DNA of 64,000 nucleotides from Halomonas fontilapidosi (GTDB taxonomy: Bacteria > Pseudomonadota > Gammaproteobacteria > Pseudomonadales > Halomonadaceae), in assembly GCF_014192285.1 (NCBI RefSeq), contig NZ_JACHXQ010000002.1, forward strand, positions 459,752 through 523,751, in the 5' to 3' direction. Of the stretch, positions 54,674 through 63,916 are shown piece by piece (position 1 is the first letter of the stretch; each line of letters opens with the position of its first letter). The notes under the pieces are model-generated. The model saw only the letters and a list, made by a program, of their open reading frames with translations. It ran no database searches and was not told the origin of the DNA. Both the position numbers and the translations under genes were made by a program.

Positions 54674-55546
54674 TCATGCACCTCTCGGGTTGCCGAACCT
54701 CCCGGCTTGGAAGTCGGCAAAGGCCTGGTGGAGCTCGGCCTCGTGATTCATCACGAAGGGACCCTGGCCGGCCACCGGTTCGTCGATGGGCTCACCGCCC
54801 AGCAGTAGCAGCTTGGCGTCGTTGTTGGCCTCCAGGTGAAGGGCCTCACCGCGACGCTCGAAGGCGACGACGCTCTCGTCGCGGACGATACGCTCGCCGT
54901 TGACCAGCACCGTGCCCTCCAGGAGGACCAGCAGGGTGGTATGGCCCTCAGGGACGTCGAGCCGCACATCGCCGCCGGCCACCAGGCGCAGGTCCCAGAC
55001 ATTGATGGGGGTAAAGGTGTGCGCCGGGCCTTTCCGATCAAGATAGCTGCCCGCCACCACTCTGAGCTGGCCGGCATTGCCCTGCAGGTCGACTCGGGGG
55101 ATATCGCTGTCGAGCAGGGTCTGGTAGGCCGGCGGGGCGGACTTGTCCCGGGCCGGCAGGTTGACCCACAGCTGCACCATGTCCAGCAGGCCGCCCCCTG
55201 CGGCGAAGGCTGGAGCGTGGTACTCCTCGTGGACGATGCCGGCGCCGGCGGTCATCCACTGGACATCACCCTCGCCGATCTGGCCGCCATGCCCCGCCGA
55301 GTCGCGGTGCTCAAGGGCTCCCTGGTAGACCAGCGTCACGGTCTCGAAGCCCCGATGGGGATGAGCCCCCACGCCTCGCCGGTAACGCGTCGGGCTAAAG
55401 CGATGTGGGCCGGCATGGTCGAGCATCAGGAACGGGCTGATGTGCTCAGCCCCCAGGCGGTCGTAGCTGAGCAGGGAGCGCACCGGAAAACCGTCGCCGA
55501 CCCAATGGCCGCGTGGGGCACCGTATACTGCCTGGATCTTCTTCAT
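54674..55546 (-). CDS. Pirin-family protein 2
   Basis: A 290-aa bicupin of the typical pirin length. VGAHPHRGFETVTLVYQG and TAGAGIVHEEYH hold the Fe-binding His and Glu residues. Bacterial pirins can degrade quercetin or respond to oxidative stress. The promoter must lie in the 119 bases before the divergent LysR gene, so that regulator probably controls it. ATG 55546 follows an AGGAG site. Confidence 0.92.
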   Translation of the reverse strand: MKKIQAVYGAPRGHWVGDGFPVRSLLSYDRLGAEHISPFLMLDHAGPHRFSPTRYRRGVGAHPHRGFETVTLVYQGALEHRDSAGHGGQIGEGDVQWMTAGAGIVHEEYHAPAFAAGGGLLDMVQLWVNLPARDKSAPPAYQTLLDSDIPRVDLQGNAGQLRVVAGSYLDRKGPAHTFTPINVWDLRLVAGGDVRLDVPEGHTTLLVLLEGTVLVNGERIVRDESVVAFERRGEALHLEANNDAKLLLLGGEPIDEPVAGQGPFVMNHEAELHQAFADFQAGRFGNPRGA

Positions 55547-55665
55547 CGTCGGCTCCTGTCATGACGAGGGAGGGTCACTTCCCGATGCAAGAAGCCTACT
55601 CCTTGAACAGTGGTGCCGGTATACGCTGAAATTGGCACTCAGCGTTTCACTGATGGAACGAAGGC

Positions 55666-56607
55666 ATGCAGGACCTCAACGACCTTTTCTATTTCGTTCA
55701 GGTGGTGGACCACGGTGGCTTCGCCCCGGCCGGGCGCGCCCTGGGCATTCCCAAGTCGAAGCTGAGCCGGCGCATCACCCAGCTTGAAGAGCGCCTCGCC
55801 ACGCGGCTGATCAACCGTTCGACACGTCACCTCTCGGTCACCGAGCTGGGGCAGGGCTACTATCGTCACTGCCTGGCCATGCTGGTGGAAGCGCAAGCCG
55901 CCGAGGAGCTGATCCAACGCCATCATGCCGAGCCTCAGGGCACGGTGCGGCTGAGCTGCTCGCCCAGCGTGCTGCACTACCTGATCACGCCTCTGTTGGT
56001 GCGCTTCATGGCGCGCTGCCCCAAGGTGGAGGTTCAGGTGGAGGCCACCAGCCGGCGGGTGGACGTGATCAAGGAGGGCTTCGATCTGGCGATCCGCGTA
56101 CGCTTCCCGCCGCTTGAGGACAGCGACCTGACCATGAAGGTACTGGCGTCGAGTCCGCAGCGGCTGATGGCCGCCCCTGCCCTGTTCGACGAGCGGACAC
56201 GACCCCGCAGCCCGGCGGACCTCGCCGGGTTGCCGAGCCTCGACTTCGAACAGTACGACCATCGCCACTGCTGGGACCTGGTGGGGCCAGAGGGAGCCAG
56301 CGCACAAATCCCCCACTGGCCGCGGCTGGTCACCGACAGCGCCGAGACCCTGCATGCCGCCGCCCTGGAAGGGCTAGGGGTAGTCAAGCTGGGGCTACTG
56401 GTGGGCGCTCGGGATATCCAGGCCGGGCGCCTGGTCGACGTCCTGCCGGGCTGGGAGCCCAGGGGTGGGATCCTGCATGCTGTCTTCCCCTCGCGGCGGG
56501 GTCTGCTGCCGGCGGTGCGCGCGCTACTCGACTTCCTGGACGAGCGGATCGCCGAGGAGGACTTCGCTACCCAGGAAGCGCTGATCAACGCGCAAAGTAC
56601 TTCTTGA
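55666..56607 (+). CDS. LysR-family transcriptional regulator
   Basis: A 313-aa LTTR. The N-terminal winged helix (about 1-60) contains GGFAPAGRALGIPKSKLSRR, and the effector domain begins near residue 90 with TVRLSCSPSVLHYLITPLLV. It belongs to the CrgA/AaeR-like branch by the form of its HTH. It is divergent from the pirin-YcaC-pirin genes and very likely regulates them. The ligand is unknown, possibly an aromatic or quinone-type compound. Confidence 0.92.
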   Translation: MQDLNDLFYFVQVVDHGGFAPAGRALGIPKSKLSRRITQLEERLATRLINRSTRHLSVTELGQGYYRHCLAMLVEAQAAEELIQRHHAEPQGTVRLSCSPSVLHYLITPLLVRFMARCPKVEVQVEATSRRVDVIKEGFDLAIRVRFPPLEDSDLTMKVLASSPQRLMAAPALFDERTRPRSPADLAGLPSLDFEQYDHRHCWDLVGPEGASAQIPHWPRLVTDSAETLHAAALEGLGVVKLGLLVGARDIQAGRLVDVLPGWEPRGGILHAVFPSRRGLLPAVRALLDFLDERIAEEDFATQEALINAQSTS

Positions 56608-56975
56608 TGCTGGTGGATAAATGCCGACTCCCCCTATAGACATCCACGATACCGCCCACGGCGGCTATGACGTCTGCGGATTCGTACAATAAGAAAATCC
56701 CCACTTTTCCTATACGTAGACAGGTTTACGCGATTTCTTTACGCGAAACCGCCCCTACAGGGCTTCCTGAAGGGGCGCTCGGCGTGCGTAAAGAAAACGA
56801 CCATATTGCGCACAGCTGCTACCGGCCAAGAGCGGACCCGAGTATGGCTGCTTTCCCTGGTTGCTACCCCACCGCACAGCTAAGAAACCTGGGTTTCATG
56901 AATTCAGCTATAGCATGGCGACAGAGTTCTGCCCGGGTGAGGCATCACCCGGGCAGTTGGCATCACCTGGAGACG
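56608..56975. other. Gene-free boundary of the metal-resistance region
   Basis: About 370 bases with no supported gene and lower GC than the flanks. It contains a direct repeat TTTACGCG (56725-56732 and 56738-56745) and an 11-bp inverted repeat described separately. No start, ribosome site and frame combination was convincing. It may mark where accessory DNA joins the chromosome. Confidence 0.5.
56734..56796. repeat. 11-bp inverted repeat with inner dyad
   Basis: TTTCTTTACGC (56734-56744) and its exact reverse complement GCGTAAAGAAA (56786-56796) flank 41 bases that contain a second dyad (CCCCT/AGGGG). It could be a recombinase site, an operator pair or a structured RNA. The function is unknown. 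Confidence 0.45.
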
Positions 56976-57416
56976 TTAAAGCGTCATGAAGGGCTGAGCC
57001 TCACCGGCGCGAAACTGGTAGACATTCCAGTCATCCTGCTTTGGTCCAGGCATACCCGGCGTGCCGATGGGCATGCCGGCCAAGCCGATGCCATCGGTGT
57101 CGGGGCGCTCCTCAAAGAGTTTCTCCACCGCCGCGAAGGGCACGTGGCCCTCGATGACATACTCGCCCATCTCGATGGTGTGGCAGGAGCCCAGGCCATA
57201 GGGCAAGCCGGCGCGTTCCTTGACTTCGCCCACTGGCACGTTGTCGACGATGGTGACGTCAACGCCGAGCGCCTCTAGCTGGCGTGCATAGGCGTCGCAG
57301 CAGCCGCACTGTGGGTTCTTGTAGAGGGTCGCCTCATCGGGCAAGGCCGCCTGGGCGGTGCCCGCGGCGAATAGCAGCCCGGTAGTGACAAGCAGGGTGG
57401 GGACAAAGCGGTTCAT
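56976..57416 (-). CDS. DUF411 metal-binding protein
   Basis: A 146-aa exported protein with a signal peptide (about 1-23, ending GTAQAA) and the thioredoxin-like DUF411 core. The cluster CGCC at 37-40, the GSCHTIEMG Cys further on, and GIGLAGMPIGTPGMPG are typical. Family members sit in copper and other heavy-metal resistance clusters and probably bind Cu(I) in the periplasm. Its ATG overlaps the stop of the 50-aa gene upstream. Confidence 0.88.
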   Translation of the reverse strand: MNRFVPTLLVTTGLLFAAGTAQAALPDEATLYKNPQCGCCDAYARQLEALGVDVTIVDNVPVGEVKERAGLPYGLGSCHTIEMGEYVIEGHVPFAAVEKLFEERPDTDGIGLAGMPIGTPGMPGPKQDDWNVYQFRAGEAQPFMTL

Positions 57417-57565
57417 GAGCGATCCTCCCGGGAGTGACGCGAAGTGACGAGATACTTGACGAGGGCGGCGATAGCGAGGCCGAGCAGCAGCATGGCGCTC
57501 AGAGGCATCAGCCAGCCCATCCAGCCCATTGAGCCCATCAGGGCAAAGCAGTCGTTGGCGTACAT
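57413..57565 (-). CDS. 50-aa single-helix membrane protein
   Basis: A short gene with one membrane helix (about 19-40) and an N-terminal stretch rich in Met, Trp and Gly (LMGSMGWMGWLMPLS). The last codons are basic and hydrophilic. It begins at ATG 57565, with AGGA about ten bases upstream, and its TGA overlaps the ATG of the DUF411 gene (ATGA). Met-rich membrane peptides of this kind are seen next to copper-handling genes. It probably works with the DUF411 protein; the exact role is unknown. Confidence 0.65.
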   Translation of the reverse strand: MYANDCFALMGSMGWMGWLMPLSAMLLLGLAIAALVKYLVTSRHSREDRS

Positions 57566-57638
57566 AGGGTGTGGTTCCTGACGTGAGAATGGGAGCCGAT
57601 AACGAGCAGCTAAGTCGTTACCGGGAAACCGGCAGTCG

Positions 57639-57941
57639 TCAGGTTCTGGGAGGATACCGAGGTGGCGAGGCGATAAACTCGATCACAGCCGGATCGGCGA
57701 GGTCGGCCAGGACGTCCGGTGGGACGCAGGGCAGGACGGGGGCCGCGGTCAGGGCCGCGCAGGCACCACAGTCGGCGCTGGAATGATCCACCATCTCGGC
57801 TTGGGGCGCGCCGCAGTCGATGGCACAGCTGTCGTCCATTACCGCATGGCCAGGCAGGCTGACGACCAGCAGTACCGCGAGCAGCAGCGCCATCAGGCGT
57901 GCAACTCGAGTGGGCTGTGGGTAGCTGGCCTTGCTGGTCAT
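57639..57941 (-). CDS. Cys-rich secreted protein, unknown
   Basis: A 100-aa product with an N-terminal hydrophobic segment (about 12-33) ending SLPGHAV and a mature part holding several Cys (SCAIDCGAPQ, SSADCGACAAL, VLPCVPP). It resembles small periplasmic proteins of copper clusters but has no named domain that I recognise. A possible MerR-type dyad (CCCTG/CAGGG near 57987-58004) lies about 45 bases upstream of the start. Confidence 0.55.
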   Translation of the reverse strand: MTSKASYPQPTRVARLMALLLAVLLVVSLPGHAVMDDSCAIDCGAPQAEMVDHSSADCGACAALTAAPVLPCVPPDVLADLADPAVIEFIASPPRYPPRT

Positions 57942-58058
57942 GGGGAGGTCCTCATTATCGCCGTATCATTCTGCCCTGGATGCAGGGTCGGTCGACATGA
58001 CCCAGGGCAAGAGACGGTTCGCTGATCTAACCCCAGCCCGGTGTCGGGTGACGGGCTA

Positions 58059-58676
58059 TCACGGCGAGCTATTGGGTGAGCCGGCCCCCCACCGCAGCTG
58101 CTGGCGCTGCTCGTCGGTGAGCAGGTCGAGCATGCGGCCGCGCATACGTACCATCTCGGCCATCATCTCACCGCGCAGCTCGCCCATCTGACCATGCAAG
58201 GCCTGAACCTGCTCGGGGTCGGGACGTTCAGCGTGCATCACCTCCATCATCTCCTGACGAAGGTCCATCATTTGCCCCATGCGCTCGAACTGGGTGGAGC
58301 GATGCTGCTGCATCAGCTCGCGCATCTGGCGGCGCTGTTCGGGCTCGAGGTGCTGCATCATGCCGGGGCTCATGCCGCCCTGGCCGAAGCCCATCATGCC
58401 GAGGCCCATGCCGCCCTGGCCGTAGCCCATCATGCCGGGCCCCATGCCGCCCTGGCCGTAGCCCATCATGCCGGGCCCCATGCCGCCCTGGCCGTAGCCC
58501 ATCATGCCGGGCCCCATGCCACCCTGGCCGTAACCCATCATGCCGGGCCCCATGCCGCCCTGGCCGTAGCCCATCATGCCAGAGCCCATGCCGGCCTGCG
58601 CCGTGGCCGCACCACTGGCCGCGATGCCCAGGCCAGCGGCCAGTGCGATGGCAAGAATCCGTGTTTGCTTGGCCAT
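58059..58676 (-). CDS. Spy/CpxP-like periplasmic protein with Met/Gly repeats
   Basis: A 205-aa secreted protein. The signal peptide covers about 1-28 (ending ATAQA). Residues 30-101 are six tandem 12-residue repeats of the form MGPGMMGYGQGG. The C-terminal half (about 102-200) is helical and charged, with HLEPEQRRQMRELMQQH and the LTDEQRQQLRW signature of the Spy/CpxP/LTXXQ family. The Met residues of the repeats could bind Cu(I). ATG 58676 has AGGAG seven bases upstream. A MerR/CueR-like promoter lies about 65 bases further on. Confidence 0.82.
   Translation of the reverse strand: MAKQTRILAIALAAGLGIAASGAATAQAGMGSGMMGYGQGGMGPGMMGYGQGGMGPGMMGYGQGGMGPGMMGYGQGGMGPGMMGYGQGGMGLGMMGFGQGGMSPGMMQHLEPEQRRQMRELMQQHRSTQFERMGQMMDLRQEMMEVMHAERPDPEQVQALHGQMGELRGEMMAEMVRMRGRMLDLLTDEQRQQLRWGAGSPNSSP
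58374..58589 (-). repeat. Six tandem 36-bp repeats (12-aa Met/Gly units)
   Basis: Six in-frame copies encode MGxGMMGYGQGG; the middle four are nearly identical, and the last (MGLGMMGFGQGG) has drifted. Near-identical DNA means that the copy number could change by slippage. Confidence 0.9.
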
Positions 58677-58748
58677 GATCGTTCTCCTCATCATTTCCGT
58701 GGCAGAATCACATTCCCAACTGAGGGCGTGTTCCAAGCTTGCATTATG

Positions 58749-58780
58749 AGCTTACAACCTTGGGGTGGCCCAAGGGTCAA
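58749..58780 (-). promoter_or_regulatory. MerR/CueR-like promoter of the Spy-like gene
   Basis: On the minus strand, TTGACC (58775-58780) and TAAGCT (58749-58754) are 20 bp apart. That long spacer holds a dyad at 58757-58777 with half-sites ACCTTGGGG and CCCAAGGGT. Long-spaced promoters with a central dyad are the mark of MerR-family activation. It closely matches the element at 59697-59728. Confidence 0.7.
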
Positions 58781-58861
58781 GGCGTTTTGCATTTTGTCTC
58801 AGTTCAGCTTACTGCCGTATAACGAAGGCTCCCCTGAAACGATCGAAGAGGTTTGTGGATT

Positions 58862-59356
58862 ATGCGCAAGTCACTGCTCACCCTGGCACTGAGCCTTGCT
58901 ACTGCCCCGGCCTTCGCTGCCGGTGAGCATGCCGGTTCTCACTCTACAAAGACCGATGCCGAGGTCGACCGTACCGTCCAGGTCGAAGCGGGCGATATGT
59001 GGTTTGGCCCCGAAGAACTCAACATCACGGCGGGAGAAACCGTTCGCTTCTTGGTCGCCAACACCGGCAACCTGCAACACGAGTTCGTGATCGGCGATGC
59101 CGAGGCACAGAAACAGCACCGTGAGATGATGCAAGCCATGGGAGAGGGTCATGGCGATGGCCACGATGGTCACGGCGGTCATGACATGGCGGAGGGCGCG
59201 CATGGCGGTGAGATGCCGTCCATCACCCTGGCGCCCGGCGAGACCGCGGCGCTGGTATGGACCGCACCCGCTGACGTGGATACGCTCATCTATGCTTGCA
59301 ATATCCCGGGCCATTTCGAATCCGGGATGGTCGGCGAGATCCACCTCGGCGGCTGA
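58862..59356 (+). CDS. Cupredoxin-domain copper protein
   Basis: A 164-aa periplasmic protein. The signal peptide covers about 1-20 (ending APAFAA). A plastocyanin-like domain follows with copper ligands His73 (LQHEFVIG), Cys146, His151 and Met156 (YACNIPGHFESGM), a full type 1 site. A His/Asp/Gly-rich loop (about 95-115, with GHGDGHDGHGGHDMA) is inserted between them. It probably carries or stores copper for resistance. ATG 58862 is better than the upstream in-frame codon. It is divergent from the Spy-like gene. Confidence 0.88.
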   Translation: MRKSLLTLALSLATAPAFAAGEHAGSHSTKTDAEVDRTVQVEAGDMWFGPEELNITAGETVRFLVANTGNLQHEFVIGDAEAQKQHREMMQAMGEGHGDGHDGHGGHDMAEGAHGGEMPSITLAPGETAALVWTAPADVDTLIYACNIPGHFESGMVGEIHLGG

Positions 59357-59365
59357 GCCTGACGC

Positions 59366-59464
59366 ATGAAATGCTTGCTGCTCGAAGAGGACGACGTGCT
59401 GGCCGAGCGCCTAGCCGCTGGCAGGCGGCACTGTTGTCATTGCTCGACCGGAAAGACACGCTAA
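59366..59464 (+). pseudogene. Truncated response-regulator stub
   Basis: A 32-codon frame starting MKCLLLEEDDVLAERLAAG matches the first strand and acidic pocket of OmpR-type receivers such as CopR, then runs into unrelated sequence and a TAA. The rest of the regulator and any histidine kinase are missing. It lies ten bases after the cupredoxin gene. It is best read as the remnant of a lost copper two-component system. Confidence 0.55.
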
Positions 59465-59733
59465 GCGTGTTCGATGGCCACGGCGATGGCTGTTGTGGCC
59501 GGAGTGCCATGTGGCCTCGTTCACGTTTCTGCTGAACGTGCCCTGAGAGTTCCTGCAGGCGCCCCCTGCCCTGACTGGGGACCGGCCTCATGCCCTTGCT
59601 GCAGTGGCGGGTCCTGCCCCCGCTTATCCTGTGGCTCTCATCCCGCCATTTCATCGGCACCGCCGCCCTCATGACACCCTACATGAAAAGTTCCGATTGA
59701 CCTTTGGGTAACCCAAGGGTTCTAGGATAGGAA
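59465..59733. other. Degraded spacer between the regulator stub and the ATPase gene
   Basis: About 270 bases with only short open frames (for example 59590-59700, 36 codons, no ribosome site). A stem (CGTTCA/TGAACG) lies near 59518-59538. The right part holds the MerR-type promoter. No gene is supported; it is probably scar DNA. Confidence 0.4.
59697..59728 (+). promoter_or_regulatory. MerR/CueR-like promoter of the copper ATPase gene
   Basis: TTGACC (59697-59702) and TAGGAT (59723-59728) are separated by 20 bp. The spacer holds a near-perfect dyad at 59700-59720 with half-sites ACCTTTGGG and CCCAAGGGT. The pattern fits metal-responsive MerR-family activators such as CueR or ZntR. No such regulator gene is in the window. 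Confidence 0.75.
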
Positions 59734-59905
59734 GTGCTTACCCTTGTCGGGGCGATCGCCCTGTGCGTGGTGATCTATGCGCGGGGCTTCGCCGTCGTCA
59801 GCAATCTATCGCTGACGGAGAGCATCGCGACGACGGATGACTCGCCGCCGACCACCATGGCCAATCGCATGATGCGAAGGGGAACCGCAACAGGGAGGAA
59901 GGAGC

Positions 59906-59928
<23 letters not shown>
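59734..59928 (+). CDS. Possible small membrane ORF in the copA leader
   Basis: A GTG at 59734 opens a 64-codon frame with one hydrophobic segment ([15 protein letters not shown]) and overlaps the ATPase start by 23 bases in another frame. The predicted transcript start is within a base or two of this GTG, so translation would be leaderless. Its C-terminal half looks like translated ribosome-site DNA. Low confidence. Confidence 0.2.
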
Positions 59929-62224
<2,296 letters not shown>

Positions 62225-62401
62225 CGCGCCTGAGGCGTCGCCCGTGTCTCGTCAGGGAGTCGGCACCCGCCCACAAGCGCTTGAGGCAGTAGAGCGCCCC
62301 GTTGGCGCCATCGCCACGGGGCCGAGATATTCGGGGGCGGATTCAGACTAAGATACAAGTGTGAACCAGGCCTTGAGTGCCGCAATGAATAAGGACCTCG
62401 A

Positions 62402-63004
62402 GTGACGCCCCAAGACCGCTTATTTCCCGCCACGGCCATGCCGAACGAGGACTGGTGGCACGCCCTGTGGCCCGACCCTGATGGCGTCGTCAGGGCCTTG
62501 CGCATCGGGCAAGGGATGACGGTTGTCGATCTCGGCTGTGGCGATGGGTATTTCACCGCCGCCATCGCCCGGCAGGTGGCGTCGGGGCGCGTCATCGGTG
62601 TCGACCTCGATCCGGACATGCTGGAACAAGCGCAAGCGGCGTGCGCGGGGATGCCGAATAGCGACTGGCTGCTCGGAGACGCCATGGCGCTGAGCCGTCT
62701 GCTGAGTGCGCCGGCCGACTATGTGCTGATCGCCAATACCTTCCACGGCGCGCCGGACAAGACGGCGCTGGCCCGAGAGGTCGCGGCGGCGTTACAGCCA
62801 GACGGCCGCTTCGCCATCGTCAATTGGTACCCCCTTCCCCGTGAGGAAACGACGGTTCTCGGCCAGCCGCGGGGCCCCAAGACAGACATGCGTATGTCGC
62901 CGGAGCACACCCGAGCGGACGTCGAACCGGCCGGCTTCACGCTCGAGAGGCTGGTCGAACTGCCGCCCTACCACTACGGCGCCGTTTTCATCCGTACCCA
63001 CTGA
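62402..63004 (+). CDS. Class I SAM-dependent methyltransferase
   Basis: A 200-aa methyltransferase. The SAM-binding loop DLGCGDGYF is at 43-51, followed by VIGVDLDPDMLEQAQ and LIANTFHGAPDK. It is small and lacks the cysteines typical of ArsM, so the substrate is unknown. The start is GTG 62402 with AAGGA upstream. Methyltransferases of this size often occur in copper and mercury clusters. It is about 180 bases after the ATPase gene. Confidence 0.82.
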   Translation: MTPQDRLFPATAMPNEDWWHALWPDPDGVVRALRIGQGMTVVDLGCGDGYFTAAIARQVASGRVIGVDLDPDMLEQAQAACAGMPNSDWLLGDAMALSRLLSAPADYVLIANTFHGAPDKTALAREVAAALQPDGRFAIVNWYPLPREETTVLGQPRGPKTDMRMSPEHTRADVEPAGFTLERLVELPPYHYGAVFIRTH

Positions 63005-63060
63005 TTCAGGAGTGAGCCATCGTCGGCCAATCCCCCTAATCAGTCACCAGGAGGTTCAAT

Positions 63061-63570
63061 ATGGACCCCGAAGCACAAGACACCCAGGCAAGCCAAGACG
63101 CGCCGCCCGAACACGGTTGCGCTTGCAACCCGATGATGAGGGGCATGATGCAAAACATGATGCAAAAGATGAGGGCGCAGATGGGCCCGGGCGGCGAAGA
63201 CCCCATGGCCATGATGCAGAAGATGATGGAACAGAGGGAAAGTCAGCCCGGCGGTGAGGCCGGCAACCCCATGCCGCAGATGATGGGCATGTGCATGAGC
63301 ATGTGCTCAGAAATGCTGACGGCCATGCACAAGACCACGTCGATGGCCGCCTTTGCCACGCCCGAACTTCACACCCTATTCGGCGAGTGGATGGAAGGCC
63401 TGGAACGTGAAGCGCTCGCCGTGCTGAACGACCAAGGCGAAGCCGATGCAACGTTCCTGGCGACCCAGCTCAACATCAGCGAGGCAAGCGCCATCCATCT
63501 TATTGGGCACCTTGCCGATAAGGGCAAGGTAAGGCTGAGCGTCCAGGCCACCGGGAAGGGGGAACCGTGA
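63061..63570 (+). CDS. Met/Cys-rich protein with possible winged-helix C-terminus
   Basis: A 169-aa cytoplasmic protein with no signal peptide. Residues 20-95 contain CAC near the start, MMRGMMQNMMQKM, a second MMQKMM and MCMSMC: 23 Met by my count up to residue 95. Such runs bind Cu(I) or Ag(I). Residues about 100-162 look like a winged helix (ATFLATQLNISEASAIHLIG then LADKGKVRLSV). It may be a metal sensor or buffer. I do not recognise a named family. ATG 63061 has AGGAGG upstream, and the next gene overlaps it. Confidence 0.65.
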   Translation: MDPEAQDTQASQDAPPEHGCACNPMMRGMMQNMMQKMRAQMGPGGEDPMAMMQKMMEQRESQPGGEAGNPMPQMMGMCMSMCSEMLTAMHKTTSMAAFATPELHTLFGEWMEGLEREALAVLNDQGEADATFLATQLNISEASAIHLIGHLADKGKVRLSVQATGKGEP

Positions 63571-63779
63571 GTACCGTCGTACTGGAGTCCGTGTTGACGT
63601 GCCCCCACTGTGGCCATGCCCAGCAGGCAACCATGCGGACCAACGCCTGCCAGTTCTTCTACGAATGCGGCAACTGCAAGGCTCTGCTGCGACCCAAGCC
63701 CGGCGACTGCTGTGTGTTCTGTTCCTTCGGCTCGGTGAAGTGCCCGCCGGTTCAGGCGCAGCCAGGGTGTTGCGAGTAG
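63567..63779 (+). CDS. GDCCVxC-domain Cys-rich protein
   Basis: A 70-aa protein with 11 Cys, arranged as TCPHCG, ECGNC, the diagnostic GDCCVFC and a terminal GCC. The family is found in mercury and copper resistance clusters and likely binds metal. The start is GTG 63567, overlapping the stop of the Met-rich gene (GTGA), so the two are translated together. No transmembrane segment. Confidence 0.85.
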   Translation: MSTVVLESVLTCPHCGHAQQATMRTNACQFFYECGNCKALLRPKPGDCCVFCSFGSVKCPPVQAQPGCCE

Positions 63780-63916
63780 CATTCCGTTTTCGCGGTCATC
63801 ATTGACAACGCACCCTCGGACCGGCGGTGTGCAGTGTGAGGCGACGACAGACTTAGGTTTTGTCCGAAAAGTCGAATCTGCTAATGTCGTCGATGCCGAA
63901 GCAGCATAGGTGACCC

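Noticed and set aside
58374..58589. CRISPR-like array
   Set aside because: The repeats are contiguous, in frame and without spacers; they encode protein repeats.
58194..58892. 232-codon plus frame rich in Ala and His opposite the Spy-like gene
   Set aside because: It is the reverse reading of the Met/Gly repeats. The minus-strand gene has a signal peptide and ribosome site.
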